A stretch of 64,000 nt of DNA from Grimontia celer (GTDB taxonomy: Bacteria > Pseudomonadota > Gammaproteobacteria > Enterobacterales > Vibrionaceae): the NCBI RefSeq assembly GCF_900055185.1, contig NZ_FIZX01000002.1, positions 1,616,586-1,680,585 of the forward strand. Direction: 5' to 3'. Positions 18,360 to 27,225 of the stretch are shown here, piece after piece; position 1 is the stretch's first letter, and each line of letters starts with the position of its first letter. Position numbers and translations under genes: made by a program. Below the pieces are notes generated by a model. That model worked only from the letters and a program-made list of their open reading frames with translations, was not told the origin of the DNA and searched no databases.

Positions 18360-19259
18360 CTAATCAATGAGGTTGTCAGCCCGAACTGCCCGCTCGCGTT
18401 CGAAATGGATAGGTAAGGCTTCGCCATAAACCGTCTTAGCGTGATGAGGACGATTCACCGCATAAGGGTCGGTCACATAGGTTGGCAGTGCGATGATCCG
18501 CTCCGTTTTTCCCACGATGGGCGTGACGCTGTGCAGTGAGTAACGGCCTTTGAACAGTTGTAAGTCGCCAGGTTGAAGTGTCAACACATGCACGGGGTTT
18601 CTGTCTCCTCCCAATACAGCGGAAACACCATCAAAATTCTCGTCATAGGGGTTTCTGAGATTTGGGCAATATTCAAAGTCACCGCCCCCTTCACTCTGTT
18701 GAACAAGGATGCTGACGGTGAAGTCATTGCCATCGAAATGCCAAGGGAAATGATCTCCTTCCTGCATCACACTATAAGGGTTGCGCGCCAATGGATCCGC
18801 CCAACGGTAAATCGGTGCAACGCCCAGACAGTCACTGAGAAAATGTACGATAACGTCACTGTCGTAGAACTGCCGCAGAATAGATTGGAACTCTAGCTTG
18901 TCCGAATTGATGAACGCACTCCGGCGGCTCATAAAATGACGTTTAGGGTGTTCCAACGGAAGCGAATCATCATCGTTGGTGAAATAGGCGTTAACTGTAT
19001 CTTCCGAGCGTCGGATATCCTTCCTGAGTCTGGACACTTCCTCACGCATCGCTTCTATAGCGTCCTGACGCATAAATCTCGGAATGTGGGCACAACCCGT
19101 TTCCTGAAGTGATTCGTAGCAATCAGCCACCAGTGATTTGCGCTTAGGGTGCTGAAGATCGTGTATAGGAAAGGTGTCGAGATCGACAATCGCTTCCAAT
19201 GCTATTTCCGCCGCTGAGAAAGCACTCGGCATTGGGGCATGAAGACCTTGTAACATCAT
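18360..19259 (-). CDS. Fe(II)/2-oxoglutarate-type dioxygenase family protein
   Basis: The 299-residue protein carries the iron-binding pattern HFD in FPWHFDGNDFTVS (about residues 174-186) and a distal His in YSLHSVTPIVGKTERII, with the Arg of TERI as expected for the 2-oxoglutarate contact. This makes it a likely non-haem iron hydroxylase of the phytanoyl-CoA-dioxygenase-like group. The start ATG follows GGAGA. It lies between the aldolase and the dehydrogenase genes with short gaps. In this setting it could hydroxylate or demethylate the imported compound (inference). Confidence 0.82.
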   Translation of the reverse strand: MMLQGLHAPMPSAFSAAEIALEAIVDLDTFPIHDLQHPKRKSLVADCYESLQETGCAHIPRFMRQDAIEAMREEVSRLRKDIRRSEDTVNAYFTNDDDSLPLEHPKRHFMSRRSAFINSDKLEFQSILRQFYDSDVIVHFLSDCLGVAPIYRWADPLARNPYSVMQEGDHFPWHFDGNDFTVSILVQQSEGGGDFEYCPNLRNPYDENFDGVSAVLGGDRNPVHVLTLQPGDLQLFKGRYSLHSVTPIVGKTERIIALPTYVTDPYAVNRPHHAKTVYGEALPIHFERERAVRADNLID

Positions 19260-19277
19260 TGCTTGTCTCCAGACTCG

Positions 19278-20015
19278 TCAGAATTTGTAGGAACTGTCCA
19301 GGCGGTCGCACAGCCGCAGCAACGCAGGCCATTCGTACATACCGGGGGAAAACGCTTCGTACTGTTTGGCGCTCAATTTCCAGATGTCCTCTGGGCCGGG
19401 GTCAATATCAAACCGGGCACCATTAAGCTGGATGGCCACTTCACAAAGCCGCACCAAGTAGTACATGTTCATGAAAGCCTCACCGGCTGTTTTCCCAACA
19501 GACAGGAAACCGTGGTTTCTCATCACCAGACATTTGTTATCGCCAAGATTCTCGGCAATACGGAAACGCTCATCAGGATCGACCGATAAGCCTTCCCAAT
19601 CGTGATAACCGACTTTTCCGTAAAGCATTGAAGAGTCCTGAACCCAGAAAGGGATCTCTTTCATGGCAGTCGCGGCAATCGCGCTTTTAGGGTGAGCGTG
19701 GAACACGAATTTGTTCTCAGCGTGGTTGAGGTGAATCGCACTATGGATAATGAATCCGGCCGTGTTGACGTCTTCCGGTCCTTCCAAGACATTGCCTTCT
19801 TCATCCACTTTAATCAGGTTCGACGCGGTGACTTCGTTGTACATCAAACCAAAGCGGTGCATATAGAAGTGATGGTCAGAACCCGGTACACGGGCAGTAA
19901 TGTGATTCCAAATCGTATCGTCCCACCCAAAGTGCGCCGTTAATCTGAACATCGCTGCCAGATCGACCCTGACATCCCATTGTTGCTGGGCAAGTGTTGG
20001 CGATTGCTTATCCAT
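19278..20015 (-). CDS. Class II aldolase/adducin family protein
   Basis: The 245-residue protein has the zinc-ligand motif FVFHAHPKSA (about residues 102-111), a third His in VMRNHGFLSVG, and the N-terminal HFGWDDTIWNHITAR pattern of the class II aldolase/adducin head domain. Family enzymes split hydroxy-acid or sugar-phosphate C-C bonds, or act as decarboxylases or epimerases, with zinc. The neighbours (hydroxyacid dehydrogenases and a dioxygenase) suggest a non-phosphorylated substrate. Its length is typical. Confidence 0.9.
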   Translation of the reverse strand: MDKQSPTLAQQQWDVRVDLAAMFRLTAHFGWDDTIWNHITARVPGSDHHFYMHRFGLMYNEVTASNLIKVDEEGNVLEGPEDVNTAGFIIHSAIHLNHAENKFVFHAHPKSAIAATAMKEIPFWVQDSSMLYGKVGYHDWEGLSVDPDERFRIAENLGDNKCLVMRNHGFLSVGKTAGEAFMNMYYLVRLCEVAIQLNGARFDIDPGPEDIWKLSAKQYEAFSPGMYEWPALLRLCDRLDSSYKF

Positions 20016-20048
20016 TCTTACTTTCCTCTATACGCCGTTATACGATTA

Positions 20049-21041
20049 CTATCCGTCCCGATTGTCGAGCGGGATTACACTTTCGCGACCCGACAGTGTT
20101 TTGGTTGCGACATGATTTTTGTGGCAAGGCGGCAAATGCAGGGGCTGTGGCAGCTCCCCCTTTCTTGTCCGGTTAATGTTTTCCACCACTACTTTTGCAG
20201 CACTTGAAGCGAGCGTCGCGCCCGATATATGCGGTGTTACCGTCACTTTGGGGTGCTGCCACAGTGGAGATGAAGAAGGCAAAGGTTCGGTTTGATGCGC
20301 ATCCAGAACGGCAGCGGACAAACGGTCGGAGTCCAAGGCATCAACCAGTGCAGTTTCGTCTATCACTGCGCCGCGACTAATACTGACTACCCGGGCTCCG
20401 TTTGGTAGAAAACCCAGAGTGTTGTCGTCCAGTAAATGATGAGTCGAAGGGTTCAGCGGCAGACAATTCACGACTATCTCAGCATGAGCTAACGCCTCTT
20501 CCAAACGCTCTGCTCCGGCAAGACTACAAACCCCTTCAATTTGTTTTGGCTCTGCATCCCAGCCTTTCACGCAAAAGCCGCTCAGAGCGATATGCTGCGC
20601 GACTTTCCCGCCGATTTGTCCAAGCCCAAGCACAGTCACCGGGAAGTGTTTTGGCATAGTCGCATCATGACGCTCCCAATGAGCCGCCCTCTCCTGCTGG
20701 CTGTAGACATCAAACTGACGTTGGAAATGGAGGACCCAATAGAGTGCGTATCTCGCCATATCCATGACGACTGCTGGGTCAACCAATCTGACGATTGGCA
20801 CCATGGGCAACGATACTTCCTGATCAATATGCTCTGTGCCCGCGCCTAATAGCATGATGGCTTGTAGGTTGGGGTATCGGACGAGATCTCCGTGCGGATG
20901 ATCCCAGACCAACGCGAATTCTATGTCCGTAGGAGAAAAATCATCATCAGGCAGCACGATGCGATCATCAGGCAACAGCTCGCTCAGCATTTGATGCCAA
21001 GGTGCGTTCCCGTATCCCATATTGTTGAGCAAAATCGCCAT
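20049..21041 (-). CDS. D-2-hydroxyacid dehydrogenase (GhrA-like)
   Basis: The 330-residue protein has the NAD-binding motif VLGLGQIGGKVAQ, the family motif NCLPLNPSTHHLLD, the Arg of SISRGAVIDE, and the catalytic His in TPHISG near residue 285. The lack of an N-terminal catalytic-domain motif for phosphoglycerate points to the glyoxylate/hydroxypyruvate reductase group. The start at 21041 is preferred because MAILLNN is the family start; no strong ribosome site is seen for either candidate. It is the first gene of the minus-strand run and diverges from the LysR gene at 21219. Confidence 0.9.
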   Translation of the reverse strand: MAILLNNMGYGNAPWHQMLSELLPDDRIVLPDDDFSPTDIEFALVWDHPHGDLVRYPNLQAIMLLGAGTEHIDQEVSLPMVPIVRLVDPAVVMDMARYALYWVLHFQRQFDVYSQQERAAHWERHDATMPKHFPVTVLGLGQIGGKVAQHIALSGFCVKGWDAEPKQIEGVCSLAGAERLEEALAHAEIVVNCLPLNPSTHHLLDDNTLGFLPNGARVVSISRGAVIDETALVDALDSDRLSAAVLDAHQTEPLPSSSPLWQHPKVTVTPHISGATLASSAAKVVVENINRTRKGELPQPLHLPPCHKNHVATKTLSGRESVIPLDNRDG

Positions 21042-21062
21042 GTTGTACCCGTTCTGACACAT

Positions 21063-21218
21063 TACTCACTTTCACATCGCTCAAATATTGACCGACCATG
21101 AAATATGTGTAAAACAAATATAATTGGTACATTAATTCGTTTTTTTCGATATCTAACTGGAGCAAGTAAAACGCAGGGATCAGGACAGCTAACGTAAGCG
21201 AGAAGGAAGGGCAAAGCG
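21063..21218. promoter_or_regulatory. Divergent promoter region between GhrA-like and LysR genes
   Basis: An AT-rich gap of about 155 bases separates the minus-strand catabolic run from the plus-strand LysR and enolase genes. This is where a LysR protein would be expected to bind and control both directions; I did not identify a specific palindrome. Confidence 0.5.
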
Positions 21219-22061
21219 TTGAACATAGAAACCATCAGGGCGTTTCTGGAAGTGGTCTCGACTGGCAGTTTCCAGCAGGCCGCCGATAATCTCTACATCA
21301 CACAATCGACCATGAGTGCGAGAATTAAAGGGCTCGAGGAAAGGCTAAACAGGCCTCTGTTTCAGCGCACAAGACATGGTGTGGTTCTCACTACGGGCGG
21401 CCACAAATTTCTGCGCCATGCGACGACCATGGTGAAAGCCTGGGAGCATGCAAGACTCGAAATCACCTTGCCTGATGATTCGCAATCCGTCGTCACCATC
21501 GGTTTTCATCTCAATGTATGGCCACTTTGGGCGGATAGTTGGTTTAGCTGGATGACGGACAACCACCCCCAACTCGCCACCCAGGCAAGGGCTGACGCTT
21601 CTCTCCCTTTAATCAATAGCCTAAAGGAAGGATTGGTGGATTTGGTTGTGGTTCACGAGCCACAGCAAAGTCCTCAACTCGCCGCTGAGTTTCTGGGGGA
21701 GGATGAACTGGTATTGGTTTCCAGTGAAGCCAGACATGTCGAGGAGAAACAAGTACCTGGTTATATTTATGTCGATTGGGGAGAAAGCTTTCGTACCCAA
21801 CATAACCGGCTTTATCCTGAGGCACCCTATCACCGCATCGAAATCAGCCAAGCCGTGGTGGCACTGGCACACATTGAGCGGTTCGGCGGCTCCGGCTATT
21901 TCCCCCGACAGTTAGTCATTGAGCACCTACAAAGTGGCAGACTGACTGAAGTCGGAGGCGCTGCCACTATGAATCTTCCCGTTTATCTCGTCTGTCTACA
22001 CTACCGAAAAGATGAACCCACCGTTCAGGCTGCTGTTGACGGCCTTAAGGCAATCGTATGA
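21219..22061 (+). CDS. LysR-family regulator of the catabolic cluster
   Basis: The 280-residue protein has an N-terminal HTH (FLEVVSTGSFQQAADNLYITQSTMSARIKGLEERL) and a LysR effector domain. It starts with TTG at 21219, supported by AAGGAAGG about eight bases upstream. Its stop overlaps the ATG of the enolase-family gene in an ATGA junction, so the two are cotranslated. The divergent position to the dehydrogenase-aldolase-dioxygenase run makes it their likely regulator (inference). Confidence 0.9.
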   Translation: MNIETIRAFLEVVSTGSFQQAADNLYITQSTMSARIKGLEERLNRPLFQRTRHGVVLTTGGHKFLRHATTMVKAWEHARLEITLPDDSQSVVTIGFHLNVWPLWADSWFSWMTDNHPQLATQARADASLPLINSLKEGLVDLVVVHEPQQSPQLAAEFLGEDELVLVSSEARHVEEKQVPGYIYVDWGESFRTQHNRLYPEAPYHRIEISQAVVALAHIERFGGSGYFPRQLVIEHLQSGRLTEVGGAATMNLPVYLVCLHYRKDEPTVQAAVDGLKAIV

Positions 22062-23146
22062 GTGTAAAGATCACGGCTATCAAGCGTCAAAAAGTGACCA
22101 TTCCCTTTGAGCGTCCAATAAAAACAGCCATTCATGACATGCGTTCCGTCGGCTGCGTTCTGGTCACTATCGAAACCAATCAGGGTATCTGCGGCGAGAG
22201 TTATCTCTTCACACTCAATGGGGTTCGCCTGAACGCATTTGATGAAATGCTCAAAGGACTTGGCGAGTTCTTTGTTGGAGAAGATCCCCGCTATGTAGAG
22301 CGGCATTGGCAAAAAGTCTGGAATGAGGTGAATCCCAGCGGACACAAAGGCTTGACTATCGCTGCGCTCTCAGCTCTGGATACCGCATGCTGGGATTTAA
22401 ATGGCAAGCTTGCTTCACTTCCTCTCCATCAACTTTTCGGCGCTTGTCGGGATGAGGTGGAGACTTACGCGAGCGGTGGCCTCTGGCTGATGGACAGTGA
22501 AGAACAGTTGAAGCTGGACGCTGAAAACTTTATCCAGCAAGGCTTTAAAGCAATGAAAGTGCGGGTCGGCAGCGCTGACATTCAACGCGACGTCCGACGG
22601 GTAGGCTTAGTGCGGGAAGCTGTCGGCGACGATGTGGTATTGATGGCAGACTGCAATCAATCTCTGTCTGTGAAACAGGCCATTCGCCTTGGAAAAGCAC
22701 TAGCTCCGTTTAACCTGAGTTGGCTGGAGGAGCCTGTCTCTGCGGATGATTTAGATGGGCATGTCGAAGTCAGGCGCGCATTGGATATTGATATCGCCAG
22801 CGGTGAAACCGAATACTCACGGTTTGGCATGCAAGCGATGCTACAAAAACGTGCCTGCGATATTTTAATGCCAGATCTACAGCGTATTGGCGGACTGAGC
22901 GAAATGCGTAAAACTGCCGCATTGGCCTCGGCCTACCACATTCCTATTTCTACGCATATCTTCACTGAGCACAGCTTATGCATTGCGGGAAGCAGCACTA
23001 ACTGTGTTTCTGTTGAACACATGCCTTGGTTCGCACCTCTGTTTAATGAAGAGATGATCATAAAAGACGGAAAGCTTGAAATACCTATAAGACCAGGATG
23101 CGGTTTCACCTTTAATCATCAGGTAGTCGAAAAAATGAAGGTGTAG
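22058..23146 (+). CDS. Enolase-superfamily enzyme (mandelate racemase/muconate lactonizing type)
   Basis: The 362-residue protein has an N-terminal capping domain and a TIM barrel carrying KVR (catalytic Lys region AMKVRVG), metal ligands in ADCNQ, LEEPVS and SGETEYS, and STHIFTEHS with a His at the end of a late strand, as in the mandelate racemase subgroup. Such enzymes epimerise or dehydrate acids by proton abstraction next to a carboxylate. It is translationally coupled to the LysR gene. Its last 12 codons overlap the tail of the truncated dehydrogenase gene on the other strand. The substrate is unknown; a sugar-acid dehydratase is plausible. Confidence 0.9.
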   Translation: MSVKITAIKRQKVTIPFERPIKTAIHDMRSVGCVLVTIETNQGICGESYLFTLNGVRLNAFDEMLKGLGEFFVGEDPRYVERHWQKVWNEVNPSGHKGLTIAALSALDTACWDLNGKLASLPLHQLFGACRDEVETYASGGLWLMDSEEQLKLDAENFIQQGFKAMKVRVGSADIQRDVRRVGLVREAVGDDVVLMADCNQSLSVKQAIRLGKALAPFNLSWLEEPVSADDLDGHVEVRRALDIDIASGETEYSRFGMQAMLQKRACDILMPDLQRIGGLSEMRKTAALASAYHIPISTHIFTEHSLCIAGSSTNCVSVEHMPWFAPLFNEEMIIKDGKLEIPIRPGCGFTFNHQVVEKMKV

Positions 23147-23651
23147 TTTGGGTTAATTCAGTCACTTTACAGCGCGAGACAAAGGTGCTGAGCAAAGCCT
23201 GATAACGCTGCAGGATTGGCTCAGCACCTTCCAACGCCATACTAAGCTGGCCAGATTTCGCCAGTGACTCATCTCCACTTATTGGGGCATCCACCAAAAC
23301 TAAATCCGGTGGGGCCTGTTCCCGAAGGGAGTCCCAACGGACATTCTGAAAGGGGCTCAATTCAAACCAGATATCCAACCCTTCTGCATTGTGGAGAATA
23401 CCTTTCTCTCCCAGCCCTTCGGCCATGACATCTTCCGGCCCTGGCAACAGACTGAACAAAATTGTACATCGCTCAGCAATAGATGCAGTGTTGATTCCTT
23501 CTCTCGCACCCGAGGCTTTGAGCCTTGCCATCGCTTCCCGCTGAGTAGCATCAAACACATACAAGCGACAGCCGTGAGTTTGACACCAAGTCAAAATACG
23601 CTGAGCAACGGGCTCTCCCAATTTGCCCAACCCGATAAAGCCAATATCCAT
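23112..23651 (-). pseudogene. Truncated beta-hydroxyacid dehydrogenase (N-terminal domain only)
   Basis: The frame encodes about 179 residues matching the NAD-binding half of the family: DIGFIGLGKLGEPVAQRIL, then ILFSLLPGPEDV and DAPISGDESLAKSGQLSM. It resembles the full-length gene at 17430-18350 but stops after the LLSTFVSRCKV region, where the paralogue continues into its catalytic-Lys helix. The C-terminal domain is absent, and the DNA beyond codes for the enolase gene tail. This looks like a deletion remnant. The start at 23651 has AAGGTG upstream, so the fragment may still be translated. Confidence 0.8.
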
Positions 23652-23794
23652 GAATGGCACCTTCATATCGGTGATTGTGACTTATTAGCAGAAACCAGAT
23701 CATCTGGGGTGATTTGCGGCATCGCGTACATGAATTGCGCTGTTTGCGACATGGCAAAAATGAAAACGACTAGGGGAAGATAAACGAAGAAAAC

Positions 23795-23823
23795 AAAAGC
23801 GCCTGCTGAATGCAGGCGCTTTG
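23795..23823 (-). terminator. Terminator of the second DUF805 gene
   Basis: AAAGCGCCTGC and GCAGGCGCTTT arms flank a short loop. Read on the minus strand it is followed by TTTTGTTTTC, just past the DUF805 stop. Confidence 0.85.
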
Positions 23824-23830
23824 TTTATGA

Positions 23831-24232
23831 TTAACCGCTGAACGTGCCGGTCTTTGTTGTGTCAGTACGTTCGCCCGACTTAGGGTCCGGACCAAAACGG
23901 TTGCTGCCTTTGGTGCCATCGAAAGCATTCAGTACCAGCAATGCAATGACACCAAACGGCAAAATACCGATCAATGCCCACCAGCCCACACGATCTGTGT
24001 CGTGCAGACGGCGCACGGTGACTGCCAGCGTCGGAATAAATACCGCTATCGCGTATACCGTTCCCACTGTGCCAATGCCAATATCAGGGTTAAATGTGCC
24101 CAACGCCTGATCCACAAATGCCAGTGCAAAAGTGAACAGCATGTTGAACGCTAAAAACATCCAGTATTCTTTGCGGCGCGCGCGGCCTTTGAAGTTCGCG
24201 TATTGTTTCAACACGCCGAAATACCAATTCAT
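23831..24232 (-). CDS. DUF805 family inner-membrane protein (second copy)
   Basis: The 133-residue protein has the DUF805 opening YANFKGRARRKEYWMFL and the motif VTVRRLHDTDRVGWW, with about four membrane helices. The C-terminal tail holds GSNRFGPDPK, also seen at the end of the paralogue at 7553-7936 (GTNRYGCDPKG). Function unknown. The start at 24232 has GGAGAG upstream. It stands alone with its own terminator. Confidence 0.88.
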   Translation of the reverse strand: MNWYFGVLKQYANFKGRARRKEYWMFLAFNMLFTFALAFVDQALGTFNPDIGIGTVGTVYAIAVFIPTLAVTVRRLHDTDRVGWWALIGILPFGVIALLVLNAFDGTKGSNRFGPDPKSGERTDTTKTGTFSG

Positions 24233-24426
24233 GGTTCTCTCCGAGTAATAAGCCAGCGGAAACACCGGCCCACTGGCAAAAAGTCAGCGCTTATTTTAAC
24301 AAATTATCCAACCTATTGAACAACCTGACACAGTGAGTGAAGGCACATTGCTGACGCTGAGTTGTTGCATATTGGTTAACAAGCTGACTAACTGAATGAC
24401 TCAGCGGCATTTTTCATCAAAGGGAT

Positions 24427-25356
24427 ATGAAAAAGCATCACCCATCTTCATCAATGACCTGGCTTCCCATTCTGCTCGCGGTAATCGCTACCATGAGCTG
24501 GGCGGGTAACATTACGCTGGCAAAGCTGGTCAATGAATCCATTCCGCCGATAGGACTTGCCTTCTGGCGCTGGACAGTTGCCTCGCTGGTTCTGGCTCCG
24601 TTTGTGTTGCGCCCAATGCGTGAACAATGGCCATTATTCAGAGCCAATGCATCGTTGATGGTGTTATTGGCGCTCTTCGGTGTCGCGGGTTACAACACGC
24701 TGGTATACATTGCATTGGAAAACACCCTCTCCACCAACGTGGTGATCTTGCAATCTTCTTCACCTTTGTGGATTCTCTTGGTGCAGTTTCTGCTCTTTCG
24801 TCAACTCACCACGCTCAAACAGGCTGTCGCTATTTCCGTCTCAGCGATTGGCGTCTTACTCATTATCACCAAAGGTCAACTGGTGAGTGACTTCCATATT
24901 GGCAATAGTGAGCTTATTGCACTTTTCGCGATTCTGGTTTGGGCGACCTATTCCGTGCTGGTGCAAAAACTCCCTGAAGCACTCAAGGGCTTACCTATGT
25001 TGGGTTACACCGTTTTTCTCGGCAACCTGATACTGCTTCCGTTTTACCTTGGGGAATCACTGTGGTTCGAAACCATGCCAATGACCAAGGAAAGTTTCGC
25101 TATCTCTCTCTACACCGGTATTTTCGCATCCGGTATTGCCTTCTTTTGTTGGAATGCAGCCGTACAGCGAATGGGAGCAGCAACCACCGGGCAATTTATG
25201 CATTTGATCCCGGTATTTGGGCTGATTTTTTCCATGCTGCTTCTTGGAGAAAGATTAGAGAATTACCACTGGTTAGGAATTGGCTTTATCGTCACGGGTA
25301 TCGTGGTGGCGAATATCTCTGGCGGTTCCCATCACACAGATTCGGTGAAGCACTGA
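24427..25356 (+). CDS. EamA/DMT-family transporter
   Basis: The 309-residue protein has ten predicted membrane helices in two EamA repeats; the first begins at AVIATMSWAGNITLAKLV, the second at FAILVWATYSVLVQKLP. The family exports amino acids, metabolites or drugs. The ATG follows AAAGGG. No operon partner is near. The stop codon abuts a hairpin oriented for minus-strand termination. Substrate cannot be told. Confidence 0.9.
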   Translation: MKKHHPSSSMTWLPILLAVIATMSWAGNITLAKLVNESIPPIGLAFWRWTVASLVLAPFVLRPMREQWPLFRANASLMVLLALFGVAGYNTLVYIALENTLSTNVVILQSSSPLWILLVQFLLFRQLTTLKQAVAISVSAIGVLLIITKGQLVSDFHIGNSELIALFAILVWATYSVLVQKLPEALKGLPMLGYTVFLGNLILLPFYLGESLWFETMPMTKESFAISLYTGIFASGIAFFCWNAAVQRMGAATTGQFMHLIPVFGLIFSMLLLGERLENYHWLGIGFIVTGIVVANISGGSHHTDSVKH

Positions 25357-25382
25357 AAAAAAAGCGCTCAGCAGGCGAGCGC
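25356..25382 (-). terminator. Minus-strand terminator at the end of the EamA gene
   Basis: GCGCTC and GAGCGC arms flank AGCAGGC. On the minus strand the hairpin is followed by eight T. It would stop transcripts coming leftward from the SnoaL-like gene through the repeat element. Confidence 0.7.
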
Positions 25383-25406
25383 GGAAGATCCAACAAGGGA
25401 TAGAAA

Positions 25407-25670
25407 GGGGCTGTTGATCTTTGGTGGTTAAATTTTGTTCTCGCTATAAGCGTTTTAGGCGCGGCGAGGTGTGTGCCGCCTAGTTATTCTAAGCAAATAC
25501 ACCTCAACAAAGCATAAAACGCTTAGAGCAGAACCCTTCGGGCAGCGTTTGTGGGGAATTTCTGCTGCGTTATCGGCTTCTCATGTAGGCTAGCTACACA
25601 TCGAAGCCTCTGCCTTGCACAAAACCCCCACAAACTGCTGCAAAAATCATCACCAAAGGTCGACAGCCCC
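25407..25670. repeat. Structured MITE-like repeat with 20-bp terminal inverted repeats
   Basis: The ends GGGGCTGTTGATCTTTGGTG (25407-25426) and CACCAAAGGTCGACAGCCCC (25651-25670) are inverted copies matching at 18 of 20 bases. Inside are more nested inverted repeats: TAAGCGTTTTA against TAAAACGCTTA; a GGCG/CGCC hairpin near 25460; GCAGCGTTTGTGGGG against CCCCACAAACTGCTGC; and GGCTTC with ATGTAG against CTACACAT with GAAGCC. No coding frame is present. The layout fits a non-autonomous mobile repeat family. A clear target duplication was not found, although TAGA occurs just outside both ends. Confidence 0.8.
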
Positions 25671-25679
25671 TAGAGTGAA

Positions 25680-26174
25680 TTACTTTTCTTGTGGTTTGAG
25701 TTGCCCCAAAGCACGGAACCAATCTTCGATGTGATAAGTCTTCACAATCTTGCCGTCTTCGATGGTGTGAATATCCAGAGTCATGGTTTCAAACGTTTTT
25801 CCATTCACTGGCTGACCAAAGAAGGTGTCACCAGCAGGTGTGCCTGACAATGTGCCGCGCACCACCACTTCATTTTCAGTGGTGACGGAAATATCATCCT
25901 GTGTCCACTTCATGTCTGGCAAAATCTTAGGAAACGCACCGGCAACCGCTTTCATTGTGTCATCCAGATTTTTGTAACCTGTGTTGCTATAGTACGACTT
26001 CCAATCCGGCGAGATATTCGCGCGAGCGGCAGCCTCAGAACCCTGTAGGCTAAACAAATCGTAAAAAGGCTTCACAATCGCCTGACCTTCTTCAATGGTC
26101 AGTTGCTCTGCTGCTACCGGCACGGTTGCCATCAACACCGTACCTGCCAGCGCACCCATCATTATTTTTCTCAT
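25680..26174 (-). CDS. Secreted SnoaL-like (ester cyclase type) protein
   Basis: The 164-residue protein has a signal peptide (hydrophobic core ALAGTVLMATVPVAA) and a mature NTF2-like fold of the SnoaL/ester cyclase group: IVKPFYDLFSLQG, a proton-shuttling-type ETMTLDIHTIEDGKIVKTYHIEDWF end motif. Homologues act on small hydrophobic substrates or have unknown roles. The ATG follows AGGGAG. It diverges from a LysR gene with about 120 bases between, which is probably its regulator. The repeat element starts ten bases beyond its stop. Confidence 0.87.
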   Translation of the reverse strand: MRKIMMGALAGTVLMATVPVAAEQLTIEEGQAIVKPFYDLFSLQGSEAAARANISPDWKSYYSNTGYKNLDDTMKAVAGAFPKILPDMKWTQDDISVTTENEVVVRGTLSGTPAGDTFFGQPVNGKTFETMTLDIHTIEDGKIVKTYHIEDWFRALGQLKPQEK

Positions 26175-26294
26175 CGTATCTCCCTGAGTTTTTTGGTTTG
26201 TTATCTGTCATTCCAGACTAAGAGAACACTGAGGTTCTGATAAGACGCTATATTTGAATTGGTTTGTTCGGATAATCAGAACAATGGAGAGGAA

Positions 26295-27176
26295 ATGAAT
26301 CTGCACTACTTAAAAGGGCTCGCCATTTTTGCCACTGTAATAGACAAAGGAAGCTTTGCCAAAGCAGCTTCAGCGCTGGGCTTGAATCGCTCTGCGGTCA
26401 GCGAGCAAATCAGTAAGCTAGAGGAAGGGCTGGGCGTCCGGTTGCTGCAACGCACCACCCGCCAGCTCACTCTAACAGCGGATGGTGAGGCGCTATATCC
26501 TTCAGCCAAAGCGATTGTTAACGGTCTCGACAGTGCAGAACCAAGCCTGAACCTGAACAAACCGCAGGGGACAGTTCGGGTTACGACAACTTACGACTTT
26601 GCCGCGAACTGGTTGCTGCCTAAAGCCGCTGGTTTTAAGGTGCAGTACCCCGGAATCCATATCGACTACGTCCTGTCTGATGAGCGTATTGATCTGGTGA
26701 AGGAGAAAGTGGATCTTGCCGTGCGAATCGCCAACATTGAAGAAGCGGGATATATCGCCCGTCCTTTGTTTAAAGATAAAGCCGGCGTTTATTGCTCACC
26801 TGAATTGGCGAATCAAATGGGCAATACGGCGACTGATAACAACATTGCGGATTACCCTTGGGTGCTGTTTGAAGCCATGACGCCAAATAATTTGGTAACC
26901 CTCTCTAATAGCGAAAAAAAACTGACCTTTACCCCCACCCATTTCGACAAAACCAATTCCCCGACTATGATGCGGGAGATGGTGCTCTCCGGTCAGGTCG
27001 TTGGCCTTCAACCAGATAGGATGATGGAAGACCCGCTCAACGAAAACCGCGTCGTCAAACTGCTACCGGATTGGTATGGCAGGGATTTTTACTATTACCT
27101 GCTTTATCCGTCGCGAAAACACCTCTCTCTGCGTACTAGGTTGTTTATTGATTACCTGATGCAGTTTGCAGAGTGA
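26295..27176 (+). CDS. LysR-family regulator divergent from the SnoaL-like gene
   Basis: The 293-residue protein starts with the HTH region FATVIDKGSFAKAASALGLNRSAVSEQISKLE followed by RLLQRTTRQLTLTADGE, the CrgA/AaeR-type LysR branch. The start at 26295 follows GAGAGGAA; the frame extends 12 codons upstream without a ribosome site. Its likely target is the adjacent secreted SnoaL-like gene. A similar regulator/secreted-protein pair occurs twice near the right end of the window. Confidence 0.9.
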   Translation: MNLHYLKGLAIFATVIDKGSFAKAASALGLNRSAVSEQISKLEEGLGVRLLQRTTRQLTLTADGEALYPSAKAIVNGLDSAEPSLNLNKPQGTVRVTTTYDFAANWLLPKAAGFKVQYPGIHIDYVLSDERIDLVKEKVDLAVRIANIEEAGYIARPLFKDKAGVYCSPELANQMGNTATDNNIADYPWVLFEAMTPNNLVTLSNSEKKLTFTPTHFDKTNSPTMMREMVLSGQVVGLQPDRMMEDPLNENRVVKLLPDWYGRDFYYYLLYPSRKHLSLRTRLFIDYLMQFAE

Positions 27177-27225
27177 TTGGCATTCGTTATAGTGGCGCCC
27201 AGATCCAAAACGGAAGTCGCGAAAA

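Noticed and set aside
25401-25680. TAGA as a target-site duplication of the repeat element
   Set aside because: The left copy is two bases away from the inverted repeat while the right copy is adjacent, so the ends do not line up.
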